DNA of 64,000 bases. Origin: Clavelina lepadiformis (lineage: Eukaryota > Chordata > Ascidiacea > Aplousobranchia > Clavelinidae). Below are positions 21,939 to 33,207 of this stretch, piece by piece; the stretch's first letter is position 1, and each line of letters opens with the position of its first letter. The position numbers and the translations under genes are program-made. The stretch lies in assembly GCF_947623445.1 (NCBI RefSeq), contig NC_135247.1, positions 18,168,501 to 18,232,500 on the forward strand, read 5' to 3'. Below the pieces are notes generated by a model that worked only from the letters and a program-made list of their open reading frames with translations, was not told the origin of the DNA and made no database searches.

Positions 21939-23876
21939 AAAAGTGCGGCTAATTTCATTACAATGAAACTACGGATGTAAGCTTAGTAACATTTCTGTAG
22001 TTGAGCAGTTAGTGTTAATCAGTTAGTGAACAGAAATGACCAACACAACACCACAAACTGCACCGCAAAACCTATCAAACGACGTCACACTTGACCAATT
22101 TGCTTGAGAATAGATACATATGGATTTTAGTATTAGTAAACTTGCTGAATTATGTAATACAAATTATAAATAAAAATTTAATCCAGGAATTGGAGTGTAC
22201 AAGCAGCCGATGACGCAGTGGTGTTTGTCACGACTAATTATTTTTACAAACCAGTTAACCGCAGACTAGGCGAGCTTTGTTTTCACCAGGAGAAAAGATT
22301 TGTCTGTTTTGTGCTGGTTTGCCATCTCCACTTGGCAAATCAGAAGTCGCTATGTATACCGATACTGCAAGAAGAATACTGTGTAAAATGCTGGTACGAG
22401 CAAATCAAATATTAGTTTGTGTCGTAAAATTTGACTAATATTCATTTAGGCCTAAGCATACATTTTTCCAGCGAATTAACGTTTTAGTATTCGGCCTTGC
22501 TCAACCAATCTGCTGTTTTTGGTTCCAGCCGCAACTTTGATTTGTATTTCAGTCACAACAATGGATGCATGTTGAATTGGGTTGCAACGTCCTGTTGTTT
22601 GCAATTATCGTATCGTGTTAGGGAGTTTAGCTTACGTGGGCTTGCATATGTGCAGCACGTCGGTGCTAAATGTTTGGTTTTCGGCCAAACTGCAGCTTTC
22701 GTTAGTACACTTGATCAAGTTAATGGCGCAATTTATGGCCTCAAATTATTCTGATTGACGCAAATATGCAATATTAACTTACTAATGGTGATCTTGAGCT
22801 GAATTAAAAGATTAACTTGTAGTGGCTTGGGAGCCACATCCAATACCACTATATGAATTGTGGAAACATGCGCCATTTAGTTACTGAAACATTGTTCATA
22901 ATAAAACTGCAACTAGCATTTCTGCAAGCTGGTCAAATGTTTGGAATGCCAATTAGTTTGGATGAACTGTAAGCTTAAAACTAGTACATCTAAGCGAGGA
23001 AGCCAGATTGAAGCTTTTGTGGTGATGACAGTGAACACCATATCGACCTTTATAGAAAGCAGGTCTAGTATGCAAGCGCACAACCACAAGATGCCTTTGT
23101 ATACTAGACCCCAGCTACTTAAATTGTAACGTCATCTGGTTGTGCACTTGTTTACTAGACCCCGGAAAGCTGGTTATAAAGAATGCACCTTGAGCACCGA
23201 GTAATTTCAGAATTTTGTGGCATGATTTACACCCGTGGACTTGCGTACGTTCCTTCGTTTGAAGTCTCCATTAAAGATATTTAATTAATTATCTTGTCAT
23301 TTGAAGCGAAATATTTAAACTATGATTAAAAACATGTACAGTATTTAGACCAGGGTTTCTCAAACAGTTTTTGATGTGACCCTATTATACTCAATTGTGA
23401 TGAATGCTTGCAACCCAGTTCTGCACAAACGTATTATGAAATGCTGCAGTGTAAATTATGAGTCCAGTGCTAACGAGCCATAGTTGAAATTGCGACACAC
23501 TCGCACATGAGAGTTATCAATATACATGCCAAACTTTTCAGTAGATCCAACGTAGTATCTACTTCTTTGTGTTACATTTTATTGCACCCTTAGTTTTGTT
23601 GTGTTTTCCTCTTACAGTCTTGCTTTATTGTCGTCAGTGTACAAATTGTATTGGGTTTTCTGCCGTAAATATTTTGCAGAAAGACCCTAGCTTTCAGTTT
23701 GGCCTAATGCCTTTTAAAGCTGAACAGACAAGGAATCTAAACACATGTCATTTTACTGTAGAATAGTAATCATGTTCATGTCTCCTTTATTATTATTATA
23801 TTGTATGTATATAAAGCATTAGATTAATAGTGGCCTAATCTCTATATTTTTACAGAAAACTGACTCATTACTTAGA
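21939..23876 (+). other. Upstream region of KYAT copy B
   Basis: Equivalent to 7209-9349 with the differences listed for the duplication. No coding exon is recognised. The TATA-like TTATAAAG and the TTTTTACAG acceptor just before the start codon are both kept, which is expected from the recent duplication and is not independent evidence of function. Confidence 0.45.
22818..22931 (+). repeat. LTR fragment (5' part) of the same LTR family
   Basis: About 114 bp starting TGTAGTGGCTTGGGAGCC match the first part of the solo LTR at 59374. The fragment ends near GCATTTCTGCAA, where similarity to copy A resumes. It coincides with loss of about 230 bp present in copy A (8168-8400), so it is probably the scar of an insertion followed by deletion. 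Confidence 0.65.
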
Positions 23877-26800
23877 ATGGCATCTACAAAAATATCTCCT
23901 GCTTCCAGACTGGAGGGAGTGGACAAGAATGTCTGGTATGTTCAGATGAAATTATAGTGTGTCCTACATAGGCTAGGTTTGCTGTGATTCTATGTATGAC
24001 AGGATTCCTCCATTTCTGTTTCTAATGTTTGAGTTAAAGATTTTTGCTACATTTGCTTTTATGGATTTTTTGCTGTGTCAGTTATTCACTGTACAACACT
24101 TTTGACAACTTTATTTTTCTGCAATATGAAAAGTTGTTGACCCCTGCTGCCCCAAACGTGTGGTGGTTATAGCGTCGAACCTTTCGGCTCAAAATTTGGC
24201 AGCGCTTCATTGGCTACACAAATGAATGTATAAAATTTTTCAAAAAATCCCATTTCCATTGACAACGATATCTCGCATGACACTAACCTGGAAAGCAACA
24301 TTTTTGCAATATCTTGAAATTATGCTACAGTGCCTATGGTGGAGAGTATGAATTTAGCCAGAACATTTTTATTCGAGATTTTGTTGTTGTGAAAACTAAA
24401 AAGTATATGTATTTTTGGAAGGGAGTGCAGGTAGGCCTTATATTATTCCAATGATGAGCCTGAACTTCTTAGGCTTACACCGTGCTTTAGGCTCTTCAAG
24501 GCTGTACTCCGAAGCTGAACTTCTTAAGCTTACACCTGCACAGTGCTAATTGTGTTGTTGCGCAGAACTTTAAAAATACAATAAAACAAGTAAAAATGTG
24601 TTGGTCGAAAATTTTGACATGGGCAAGCAAGGTACCATAAAATTCTCTGAGTTTGCCTTGGGCAAATTGGGTACTTTTCAACACTCCGATAAAGGATGGA
24701 TAGCAATAAAGCTATCTCTCATAATAATTCCTCTGTTCTTCTTGTTTAGGGTTGAATTCTCTGCACTTGCAGCAAAGCACAAAGCAGTCAATGTTGGGCA
24801 AGGATTTCCTGACTTCAGCCCACCCAACCATGTTAAAGAAGCCTTGAAGAATGTCGGAACAATGAGTACAAATGACATGATCCACCAGTACACAAGAGGC
24901 TTTGTAAGTTTGATATATATATATCAGTTTTATATGCTGTTAAGCTTAATTATACGTGTTTTTGTTTAGAATTATCATGTTATACTGTAAATCTTGCTGT
25001 GGTTTGTTGCTTAAATTAGGCTATTTGTTTCTAAGTTGTTTTAGAACTGGGGAATTGCATGATTATGATAAGTATGTATATTATTATGTGAGGCAACAGC
25101 TGTTTGACAAAGATTAACTGCATGATTGTGTATTGTGTCAATTTAAATCCCATTTTTGTATAGGGCCATCCAAAGTTGGTCAACACACTGTCAAAAATGT
25201 TCAGCCCGCTGTTTGGTGTCAACATTGACCCGAACAAAGAAGTTCTAGTCACTGTTGGAGCTTACGGGTCTTTGTTTTGTTCAATCCACGCTTTCATTGA
25301 TGAAGGTGACGAGGTATTTGACATCATTTTGCTTGTTATGTTCACTGCAGAGATCTTTAGTTTAATGCAGTATGATGTATTTTAGTATACTTAACTAGGT
25401 ACTGAGCAACATGCTTTTATACCTAGAAAAGTCAAAGTAGCCGTTACCTTGATTTTTAAAACTAAAGTTTTTTTAAAATTACCAATGTCAGGCTAAAAGT
25501 CTTTCTTTGCACAGGTCATTATAATTGAACCATTCTTCGATTGTTACCAGCCAATGGTGAAAGTTGCTGGTGGAACTTGTAGGTTTATTCCTCTGAGGCC
25601 GGTAATGCTGCAATTTCGTGAACGTAGACATAAAATAATCATTACTATGATATAACAATCACATAATTGTGTATTAGGACTTATTCAATAGGATGTTACA
25701 CTATGTAACTTTGTACCACGCATGTAGACGTTTTAACTTGGTAAATTTAATTACATTAGAATTCACCAAAGAAAGGAAATTTTGCCACTAGCAGTGACTG
25801 GACCCTTGATCCTGATGAACTGGAGTCGATGTTCACCAAGAAAACAAAAGCAATTATTCTAAATACCCCAAATAACCCTTTGGGTAAAGTGAGTTCAAGA
25901 ATATATCATATTGGTGTTCTATGTGTGACTAAAAGCTGAGAGCTTTAGAAATGCAAGAAGCTTGTTTATACAAATTTGTATTTTTTTTTTGGCTGTGATC
26001 TTCGCTGAGTTGTGACTTTGGTATTCAACTGGATTTTACTCATTTTACAAACAGACATTACGTTGTGTCCAAAATGATTCAAACTTAATAAATGTTACAT
26101 AGAATGTTACTTAACGTGGAACTAATTTGGGTTGTTACTTGATAGGATTTATCATCCAAGGAATTGTGTTGTATGGTATACTTATATATGATACCATCAG
26201 GGATCAGCATTTTAAATCTGCTTTGTTGCTATCATTCTCAGTGCATATCAAAAACACATTTTACTAGTTAACGTCTTTCACCGCCATTGATTCGGATTCT
26301 GTTTCTTATTTAAAGGTTTTCACAAGAGATGAACTGCAGATGATTGCAGATCTTTGTGTAAAGTACGATTGTCTTTGTATATCGGATGAAGTGTATGAAT
26401 GGCTTCTGTATGACCATCATGAGCATGTTAGGATAGGTACGTCATTTCTATGATGTAGGGCGAGGTGTCATTTTCTCATTTGCTTGTGTGCACTGAACAC
26501 TAAGTGTCTATATTTTGTGCAAGTCATGCCTCACTCAACACCGCTCCTGTTCACTCACTTTTGTTGCTTTTTTTGTCCGTTTTTATTTCTTCAACTGTTT
26601 CTTCAATGTGCACCTTATGTCTGTCCATTGATGAAACACATTTAAGGTGTTGATGTCTATGCTCCTAATTCTTTCCACAGGCTCTCTACCTGGGATGTGG
26701 GATCGCACGATAACCATCGGCAGCGCTGGCAAGACCTTCAGTGTTACTGGTTGGAAGGTAAAGGCAGAAATTTTATTAATTTCTTCAACGAAAGCAGGAT

Positions 26801-28660
26801 TAGGTGACAACCTATATCGTCAGAATTTATGGACCCTGGTACAGAACAGAACTTGCTCATAGTAGCTAATCGTTCTGCCACTTTCCTGCTTTAGTTGAAG
26901 AAATAAATAAAATTTCAGTCTTTACCTTCCAACTTGAATCTTGATTGTTGAATGTTCGCTCGAATCTTCTATAAAGGCGATATTCGGCGAATCTATTCGG
27001 GTTTGGGTTCGTATCGGCCCATCCTTACAACCTATATTGTCAGAATTTATGGACCATGGTAGAGAACAGAACTTGCTCATATATAGTAGCTAATCATTTT
27101 GCTCCTTTCCTGCTTTGCACTGTGTTATGTATCTATGTGTGCTCATAGGGTTACATTAGTGCTTCTCAATCTTTTTTGCAGCAACCCAAATATTAAATAT
27201 AAATTATTAGCGAACCTTTGGCCACCCTATTTTCGAAACTACATTTCACACAACTCCTTGTAAGCATAAAGTGTTACAGAGACATTTGTCCAGTATCACT
27301 TTCTTACTACAGGAAATGTCCAATCAGTAACGCTAAATGCATGGTAGGGTACATTAATGCATAGCAATTTTTGTAGTAGAAAGTTATTTTACCTTTTTAC
27401 CAGCTCTTAAATAAATAATATTTCTTTTAGATTGGTTGGGCAATGGGATCAGCCAATTTAATACGACATCTGCAAACTGTTTGGCAGAACAGCACCTATG
27501 CGTGCCCTACACCCATTCAAGTGAGTTAGTAAAGTATATTCTGTCTGTTATCGCACACTGCTGTGTATCGTAGTAAGGTGGTAACGCTGTAGCATTTTGT
27601 TGTCACACTGATATGTTTTCCTCCACTTGTTTAGGAGGCGGTTGCCGTTGGTTTCGAGGAGGAGATCTCACGCTTGGGCGAGGAGCACTCTTACTTCAAG
27701 GAGCTTCCACGAGAGTTGAAAGTGAAACGAGACAAGATCGTGAAAACTTTAACAGAAATTGGAATGATGCCAATCATACCAGACGGGGGGTACTTCATGG
27801 TGGCCGACGCTTCAAATATGAGTAAAACGAAAGTTTTTTTATTCAATCAGTCCTTGGTACCAATACCAGGGCACTTTATGGACATGTGTGATACAGAGAT
27901 GCTTCTAACAGTAGGACGACTTACAGTGGTTCCCAAACCTTTTCCCACTTGGCGACCGCTAACTACAATAATTTCTTGCTCTTGGACCCCCATCTTCATA
28001 TTGTTACTTCATAGGCTATTTATAAGGCATTAAAGTATAACTTGTGCAATCCAGGTTGGGGCCCACTGCTATATGATGTACTTTAGCTCCTCATACAGCT
28101 TCATTGTATTATACTGTAACCTTTATTGTCTTTATTTTCCATTTACGCTAAAATTATCGCAAAAAATTATATACTTACTTGATATAGAGGTTGACTTGAG
28201 TGAGAGCGAGAACTCCGGTGAGACATGGGATTACCGCTTGGTCAAGTGGCTCACAGCCAACAAGAAGGTGGCCACAATCCCCATCTCTGCATTCTACAGC
28301 AGTGGCCACAAGTCCATGGGAGAGAAATATATTCGGTTTTGTTTTGCAAAGGTAGGCCGCTGAAGTTATAGAATTGGTTGTTACAAAGCTTTTTTTCGCT
28401 GGTTCTGTCATTCCTAACTGATACAAGGCTCTAAGTATTATTATTATTAAGTGATTAATATCGAATTACCATGTTTTATCTCAAATACGATTTATCCTGA
28501 AAGCAAGCTCTTCGTGTGTTGTGAGAGTTAAAGAAGAATGATTGAATGAACTCTTTTTCGAAGAAGTCACGTAGCATTTTATTCCTTTGTTATTTTGCAG
28601 GAAGATGAAACTTTGGATAAAATGGAGAAGATTTTTAAGGAATGGGCCAAAGAAATGTGA
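23877..28660 (+). CDS. KYAT: Kynurenine aminotransferase / cysteine S-conjugate beta-lyase (KYAT family), copy B
   Basis: Same role as copy A: PLP-dependent transamination of kynurenine and related beta-lyase activity, inferred from the family. Exons are 23877-23935, 24750-24903, 25164-25313, 25515-25601, 25760-25888, 26316-26436, 26681-26757, 27431-27520, 27635-27821, 28188-28351 and 28601-28660, giving 425 aa. All frames are open and all borders canonical. The Schiff-base lysine lies in [12 protein letters not shown]. Exon 8 reads [10 protein letters not shown], the family-like form of this active-site segment, which copy A has lost. Only about ten residues differ from copy A, including the last two. 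Introns are free of large insertions. I regard this as the more ancestral-looking copy. It is followed by the complete GST gene about 3.1 kb downstream, the same order as in copy A. Confidence 0.94.
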
Positions 28661-28798
28661 TAAAAAAATTTAAATTCGAACGAGTTTTTTTTCAGAAAAA
28701 AATTTCAGCTAAGTTCCACTATTTTCTCTTGATCAAGAATGTTACATTTTTTCTTTTAGAATATTTTCTCTCTTTAGATCGCTTTTTTCATTTTTCCG

Positions 28799-30549
28799 GA
28801 ATGAACGGTGTCGTTGAGAAACCGGATACGATTTGTTGAATGTGTTTCTGGTTTTGTCTTTTGAGTCTTCATATACTGTAATATCTACTTCAAATTTCTG
28901 ACTATTGCCAAATTAACTTACTGCAAAAATACTTCCCATGATTTATGATTTCGTGACTAGCATCCATTATTCTGTTAAATCATACTCGCTTACATATTGC
29001 GTCATACTCAAACAATGTTTGTAGTCGATTGCTGACGTTAGGGTAAAGGTAGTTAAGAAGGGAAATACCCAAATGTACTGCGATGGTGAACGAGAAAAAA
29101 TTCCCGTCGTAGCAGAGGTGAAATGAGATTTTCGCCAATTATTCCCTTTGCAGCAAACTCGAAAAGGTGCAATAACTGTGCAGAAATTTGTGATTTACCC
29201 GTGAATATAACTTGGGCTATACAACGATTTTTGGACGCTTCATACTCGGCGGTTACTTGTTTCCCTAGTTTACAGCCGATAAGGGTTTCCAAGCAAGAGA
29301 ATGCGACGAACAAATTGAGTTTGTGACGATGTCATGGCTCAATGCCGGTCTTAATTCGCCAGTGACGACAGCTGCTTAGTGTGAATATCGCAAATAACGA
29401 AGAAAAAACTTTTCAAAAGTACGATGCGTGAAATGCCCGAAGCTGTCGCCCGTCAGGCCGCTGAACGCTACAATAAGTCTGAAGGACGAAGATATAAAGA
29501 AATTCTATTACAAGGACGGGAGTTCCGGTTACTGTTTGAACTGCAGTGTCATATTACCCAACGCACTGTGACTCGGCACCTTTTAAAACGCCAGTCACGA
29601 CGGAAAGTTACCGCAGCGTGTCATGGTTTACCCTTCGGTTTCCCGCTATGTCTTTTACAATGCAGTATAAAAGGAAAGCATCTCAGGCTGCTTTTCGTGT
29701 TTTCATGAGGAAGACTTAAGTTGCTGCAGCGTGTTTACCGGAGTCGCAGAGGATTTTGGCAGAATCCATCGAATTGGAATATCTTAGCTAATATAATTGC
29801 GTTGCTGTTGTTACTATTTAAACGCAGATTTCCTTTTCTAATTAAGATGTTGCAGATGTCTCGTTAAACAGTCGCAGACTCGCGATACTTCAATCGCTAC
29901 TGCTGCGGAATACCAAGATCGACATCAGTCAGTTGCGAAAATGCCGGGTGCTGTGTGTAGAGTATAGCGAGACACGTAGAATTTTGCCTGATGTAGCTGA
30001 TGATGATATAGCCCGCGCGGTGGGATTAAAAATAAATGCAATCCAATATCCTGCTTTTTTATTTTACTGTGTAGGCTGCTGATTAGGCCTACACCGGGTG
30101 TTCACAACTCAACCACCGTTAACTTTGTAGAGTATTACGGAAGCTTAAAACGCTTTGCAATAACCACTTATTTTATGAAATCATGCCGTAAGTCACATTT
30201 CAGTTATTGACGCGCTGGTAGAGTGATAGAATGAGATGACATTTCTCTATTTGACATCATCCATTTTCGACATCTCATTGATGAATTTGAGTCACTCGTC
30301 CAGCAAACGTGCCGGTTACTAAGCTATGCTTCTAATGCTGTCGCTTAGGACGAGCGTAAGCAACGGTTAGTTTGGCAAACACAGTCCTATCAGTTGCTGT
30401 ATCGGGTAACTAGTTGGGTGCTGTATAGCTCGACATTGGCTTTGTTAATATTTAGACTACAGGGACGCCATCTTGTAAAAACTAAGAACAAAAAAGTGTT
30501 GCCCAAACAGAGTCATGGCTTGAACTATGGCTAAATTTAAACCTTCACC
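28799..30549. other. Copy-B-specific 1.75-kb segment of unknown nature
   Basis: The segment is present between KYAT and GST in copy B and absent from the same place in copy A, where flanking sequence is continuous. It could be an insertion in B or a deletion in A. Short frames exist (minus 29053-29313, 86 codons; plus 29424-29708, 94 codons), but neither matches a family I recognise. I found no inverted ends or target duplication. Base composition is less AT-rich than the surroundings around 29400-29780. Confidence 0.4.
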
Positions 30550-30610
30550 AATTGTTTTCAAATATTTACCTATTTAGCGTTATCCTTTACGGCACTTGAT
30601 CTAAATTATA

Positions 30611-31413
30611 AGGTACCTGTACTGAATAAGGCCCACCTAACACTTTTTGGAAAATAACTCAAGAACCATAAATGAGAATAGACTGAAAAATCGTATTCTA
30701 TTAGTGAGGGTATATGACTACAACATATTCAAACCACAATAACTGACAACCCCTCAACAAAATTTTATAAAGAAATTAAAAATTCCAAAAAATGGGCCTT
30801 ATTAGGAGCATAGGCTCCTAATAAGGCCCACCAATTTTGTGAGTATTTTGATTCAAAACATAGTAATAGACAACATATAACATTATTAGAAATTTCACAT
30901 TTTAAGTTGTACAAACATTTAAAAAGATTCCACTAGGCGCATCAAAGTAATTGCAACAATTTGCCAACTGATGACTGGAACCACTCTTGAAGTCTGGACA
31001 TCAATTAGCCAAGCATCTTGTATGGGCCTTATTAGGCGCATGTGGCATCCACGAAAAAAACGTCACATTTTTATCATCAGAAAAGTTTTAGCAAAAAAAA
31101 GTGCATTATCCTTTTCAATACTAAGTTGGTTGTTACATGAAAACTTCAGCCGGCAGACAACAGTTCATTTAACCGGCCAAATTCTCACTTACTTTTTTTC
31201 TAAATTAACAAAACCACCTTAACTGCAAGTATCAAATTTTTGTTGTGCTCTAGCGAATCGGTTGATCACGTGACAAGGATGAAATCTGGTAAACCATCAT
31301 GAATTTATATTAGTTTTTATGTAGGGACAAAATCTTTTATTTATTTGCACGGGTTTGCGAAATATGAGCAATGGGCCTTATTAGGGACCCGGCCTTATTC
31401 GGTACAGGTACCT
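30611..31413. mobile_element. Non-autonomous TA-flanked element with 23-bp inverted ends
   Basis: An 803-bp insertion specific to copy B. The ends AGGTACCTGTACTGAATAAG and CTTATTCGGTACAGGTACCT are inverted repeats with one mismatch over the first 20 bases. Comparison with copy A (TTATATATCC) shows duplication of TA at the insertion point, as in the Tc1/mariner-type superfamily. The inside contains several copies of GGGCCTTATTAGG and a perfect hairpin (30793-30830). The one moderate frame (30971-31222) has no transposase features. Confidence 0.75.
30793..30830. repeat. Perfect 17-bp-stem hairpin inside the TA element
   Basis: TGGGCCTTATTAGGAGC, a 4-base loop ATAG, and its exact reverse complement form a perfect inverted repeat. 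The stem reuses the GGCCTTATTAGG motif that recurs near 31023 and 31373 and, in inverse form, next to the left terminus. It may be a transposase-binding or folding signal of the element, or the remnant of a nested insertion. Confidence 0.8.
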
Positions 31414-31753
31414 TATATCCAATATTATGTCATCTTGAAGTTTTTGCAACCGATGTTTCGGCGTGTGAGGCTTCGTTGACTTCTGATTGTTCTGAAAAAG
31501 GCAGGATAACAACTAATTTAAAAGTTGTGCTGACAAGTATAGATTGTGGATACAGACCTGTAGTTACCTGTTTGTAGTTTTAATGATGGCAGACGCCAAA
31601 GTAAAAAGGCAAACCCAACAATACCTTCTTAAAGGAAGTTGTTTGTTGGAGCTGAAGGAGTGAGCATGTTTTTTTATTTAACTAACCGATGGTGGGAATA
31701 ACCGTTTCATTTATCAGGTTAAGAAAAGCATTAACTGACATCTGAAAATCGCC

Positions 31754-33207
31754 ATGCCTACTTACAAGCTAGTTTACTTCGACGGTAGAGGGCGCGCTGA
31801 GTTGCCTCGCATGTTGTTTGCTGAAGCTGGCGTAAAATATGAAGATTTTCGGGTCAAAGAGAACTGGGCCTCCGAAAAACCAAGTATGAAACAACTTATA
31901 ACCTAAATACATTCCTAATAGGGCTGGGAAGTGCTGGTTAAAAACTGCTAGCGGCTAAAAGTTTTTAGCAACTAACAGCTTTGTTTGCCATCAGCCGAAA
32001 ACGTACATGTACGAGATAATTTAGAGCAAACTTTTTTTGGTAATCCATGGACTCGTGGAAATGTGAAGCACTGCTATTTGTGTTAATGCTGGAATAGTTT
32101 GTTTCGTTGATAAACTTATGTTGTCATGATGTAGCCTACGTTGCTAATACAGCGCTTTCTATCGCGCGATTTAAGAATAACCCGTCGTTTAGACTGCAAT
32201 TAACAGTGTGACTTGACAATTAGCGGGTATGGCGGCTAACGGCTAATGCCACCCAGCTAAAAGCTAAAGAATATCGGCTAAATTCGCATCCCTAATCCTT
32301 ATAAGCTTGTTGCTAATACATATGGAAAGGATCAAAATAAGATATTAAAAACTGTAGGCCTTGCAATAAAACTTGTGTCGCATTTTTGCTCAATCTTTTT
32401 GCAGAAACTCCTTTCGGGAAACTCCCTGTCTTAACTGTCGATGGTGGAGAACCGCTGGCCGAAAGTGGCGCTATTGTGCGCTATCTGGCTAGGGAATTTG
32501 ATCTCGATGGTGGAAGCTCCATTCACGCAGCGCAAGCAGATATGATCCACACCGCCGTCATCGATCTTTCCAATGATTTCCCCTATTTTGAAGAAGATAA
32601 AGCGAAATTAGTTAGTTGTGACGTTAAATTTACTTCTTTTGACGTCAGAAAGTTTTATTAAATTGTTGAAGTTTGTGAAACGATCTTCACCAGCATGAAG
32701 CAAATCTATAACTTAACAAATAAAGAATAATGCTGTTGTAAAATTCTTTTTCCTGAGAACTTGTTACTGATTGTTAGGCGGAGAGAGTGAAAACTTTAGA
32801 AGAGAAGAAAGCGAACCTCGTCTTTGAAAAGATCGAAGAACGACTGAAGGCGTCTGGAAGCCAATTTCTGGTCGCTCGGGTGAGATTTAATCAAAACGAT
32901 ATCTATAGAACGATCAGGTTAAGCTATTACTGTCTTGACTGACTGACTCGTCACATGCAAAGAGCGCACACAGCATCGAGGACTCTAAACCGACACCGAA
33001 ACCGGTTACAATGTGTGCGTCTGTTTTTCTTTTTTGCAGAAACTAACTTATGCTGACATAGCTGTGGCAAGCTTCGTGGATGCGTTTAAGGATTTCGACG
33101 ATTCGTTCATAAAGAAGTTTCCGTGCTTGGACGCTCTGCAGCAACGGATCGCGTCAAGACCAAATATAAAAAAATGGTTCGATAACCGACCAAAAACGAT
33201 GTTCTAA
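31754..33207 (+). CDS. Sigma-class glutathione S-transferase (HPGDS-like), copy B, complete
   Basis: A cytosolic GST that conjugates glutathione to electrophiles; sigma-class relatives also include prostaglandin D synthases. Exons are 31754-31883, 32405-32610, 32778-32879 and 33040-33207, giving 201 aa, the normal length. The thioredoxin-like N-terminal domain has Tyr8 ([13 protein letters not shown]), the cis-Pro motif KLPVLTVDG, and [13 protein letters not shown] with the Glu-Ser that binds the gamma-glutamyl group. The helical C-terminal domain includes [15 protein letters not shown] with the conserved Asp and ends in [10 protein letters not shown]. Intron 1 carries a miniature element (31920-32294). 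An AATAAA lies at 33375-33380. Exon 1 is nearly identical to the orphan exon at 18673. Whether the enzyme is a prostaglandin synthase cannot be decided from the sequence. Confidence 0.93.
31920..32294. mobile_element. Probable hAT-type miniature element in GST intron 1
   Basis: About 375 bp bounded by TAGGGCTGGGAA and TTCGCATCCCTA, which are inverted with two mismatches in twelve. The flanks ATTCCTAAT and AATCCTTAT look like a degraded 8-9-bp duplication. GGCTAA/TTAGC motifs repeat inside (for example GCTAGCGGCTAAAAG and GCGGCTAACGGCTAATGCC). There is no coding capacity. Copy A ends just before this point, so there is no empty site for comparison. Confidence 0.5.

Larger units (their letters stand above)
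21939..31911. repeat. Tandem segmental duplication, copy B (KYAT + complete GST)
   Basis: Direct repeat of 7209-18811. Copy B lacks the MULE, the 905-bp hAT element and the intron-9 insertion of copy A. It carries an LTR fragment (22818-22931) that replaces about 230 bp of copy A, a ~0.13-kb stretch near 22450-22575 missing from copy A, about 1.75 kb extra at 28799-30549, and an 803-bp TA-flanked element at 30611-31413. Similarity ends just after GST exon 1, where copy A is interrupted by the LTR element. Confidence 0.9.

Noticed and set aside
29053..29313. 86-codon minus-strand frame in the copy-B-specific segment
   Set aside because: No recognisable domain, splice support or paralogue; kept only as a note in the segment entry.
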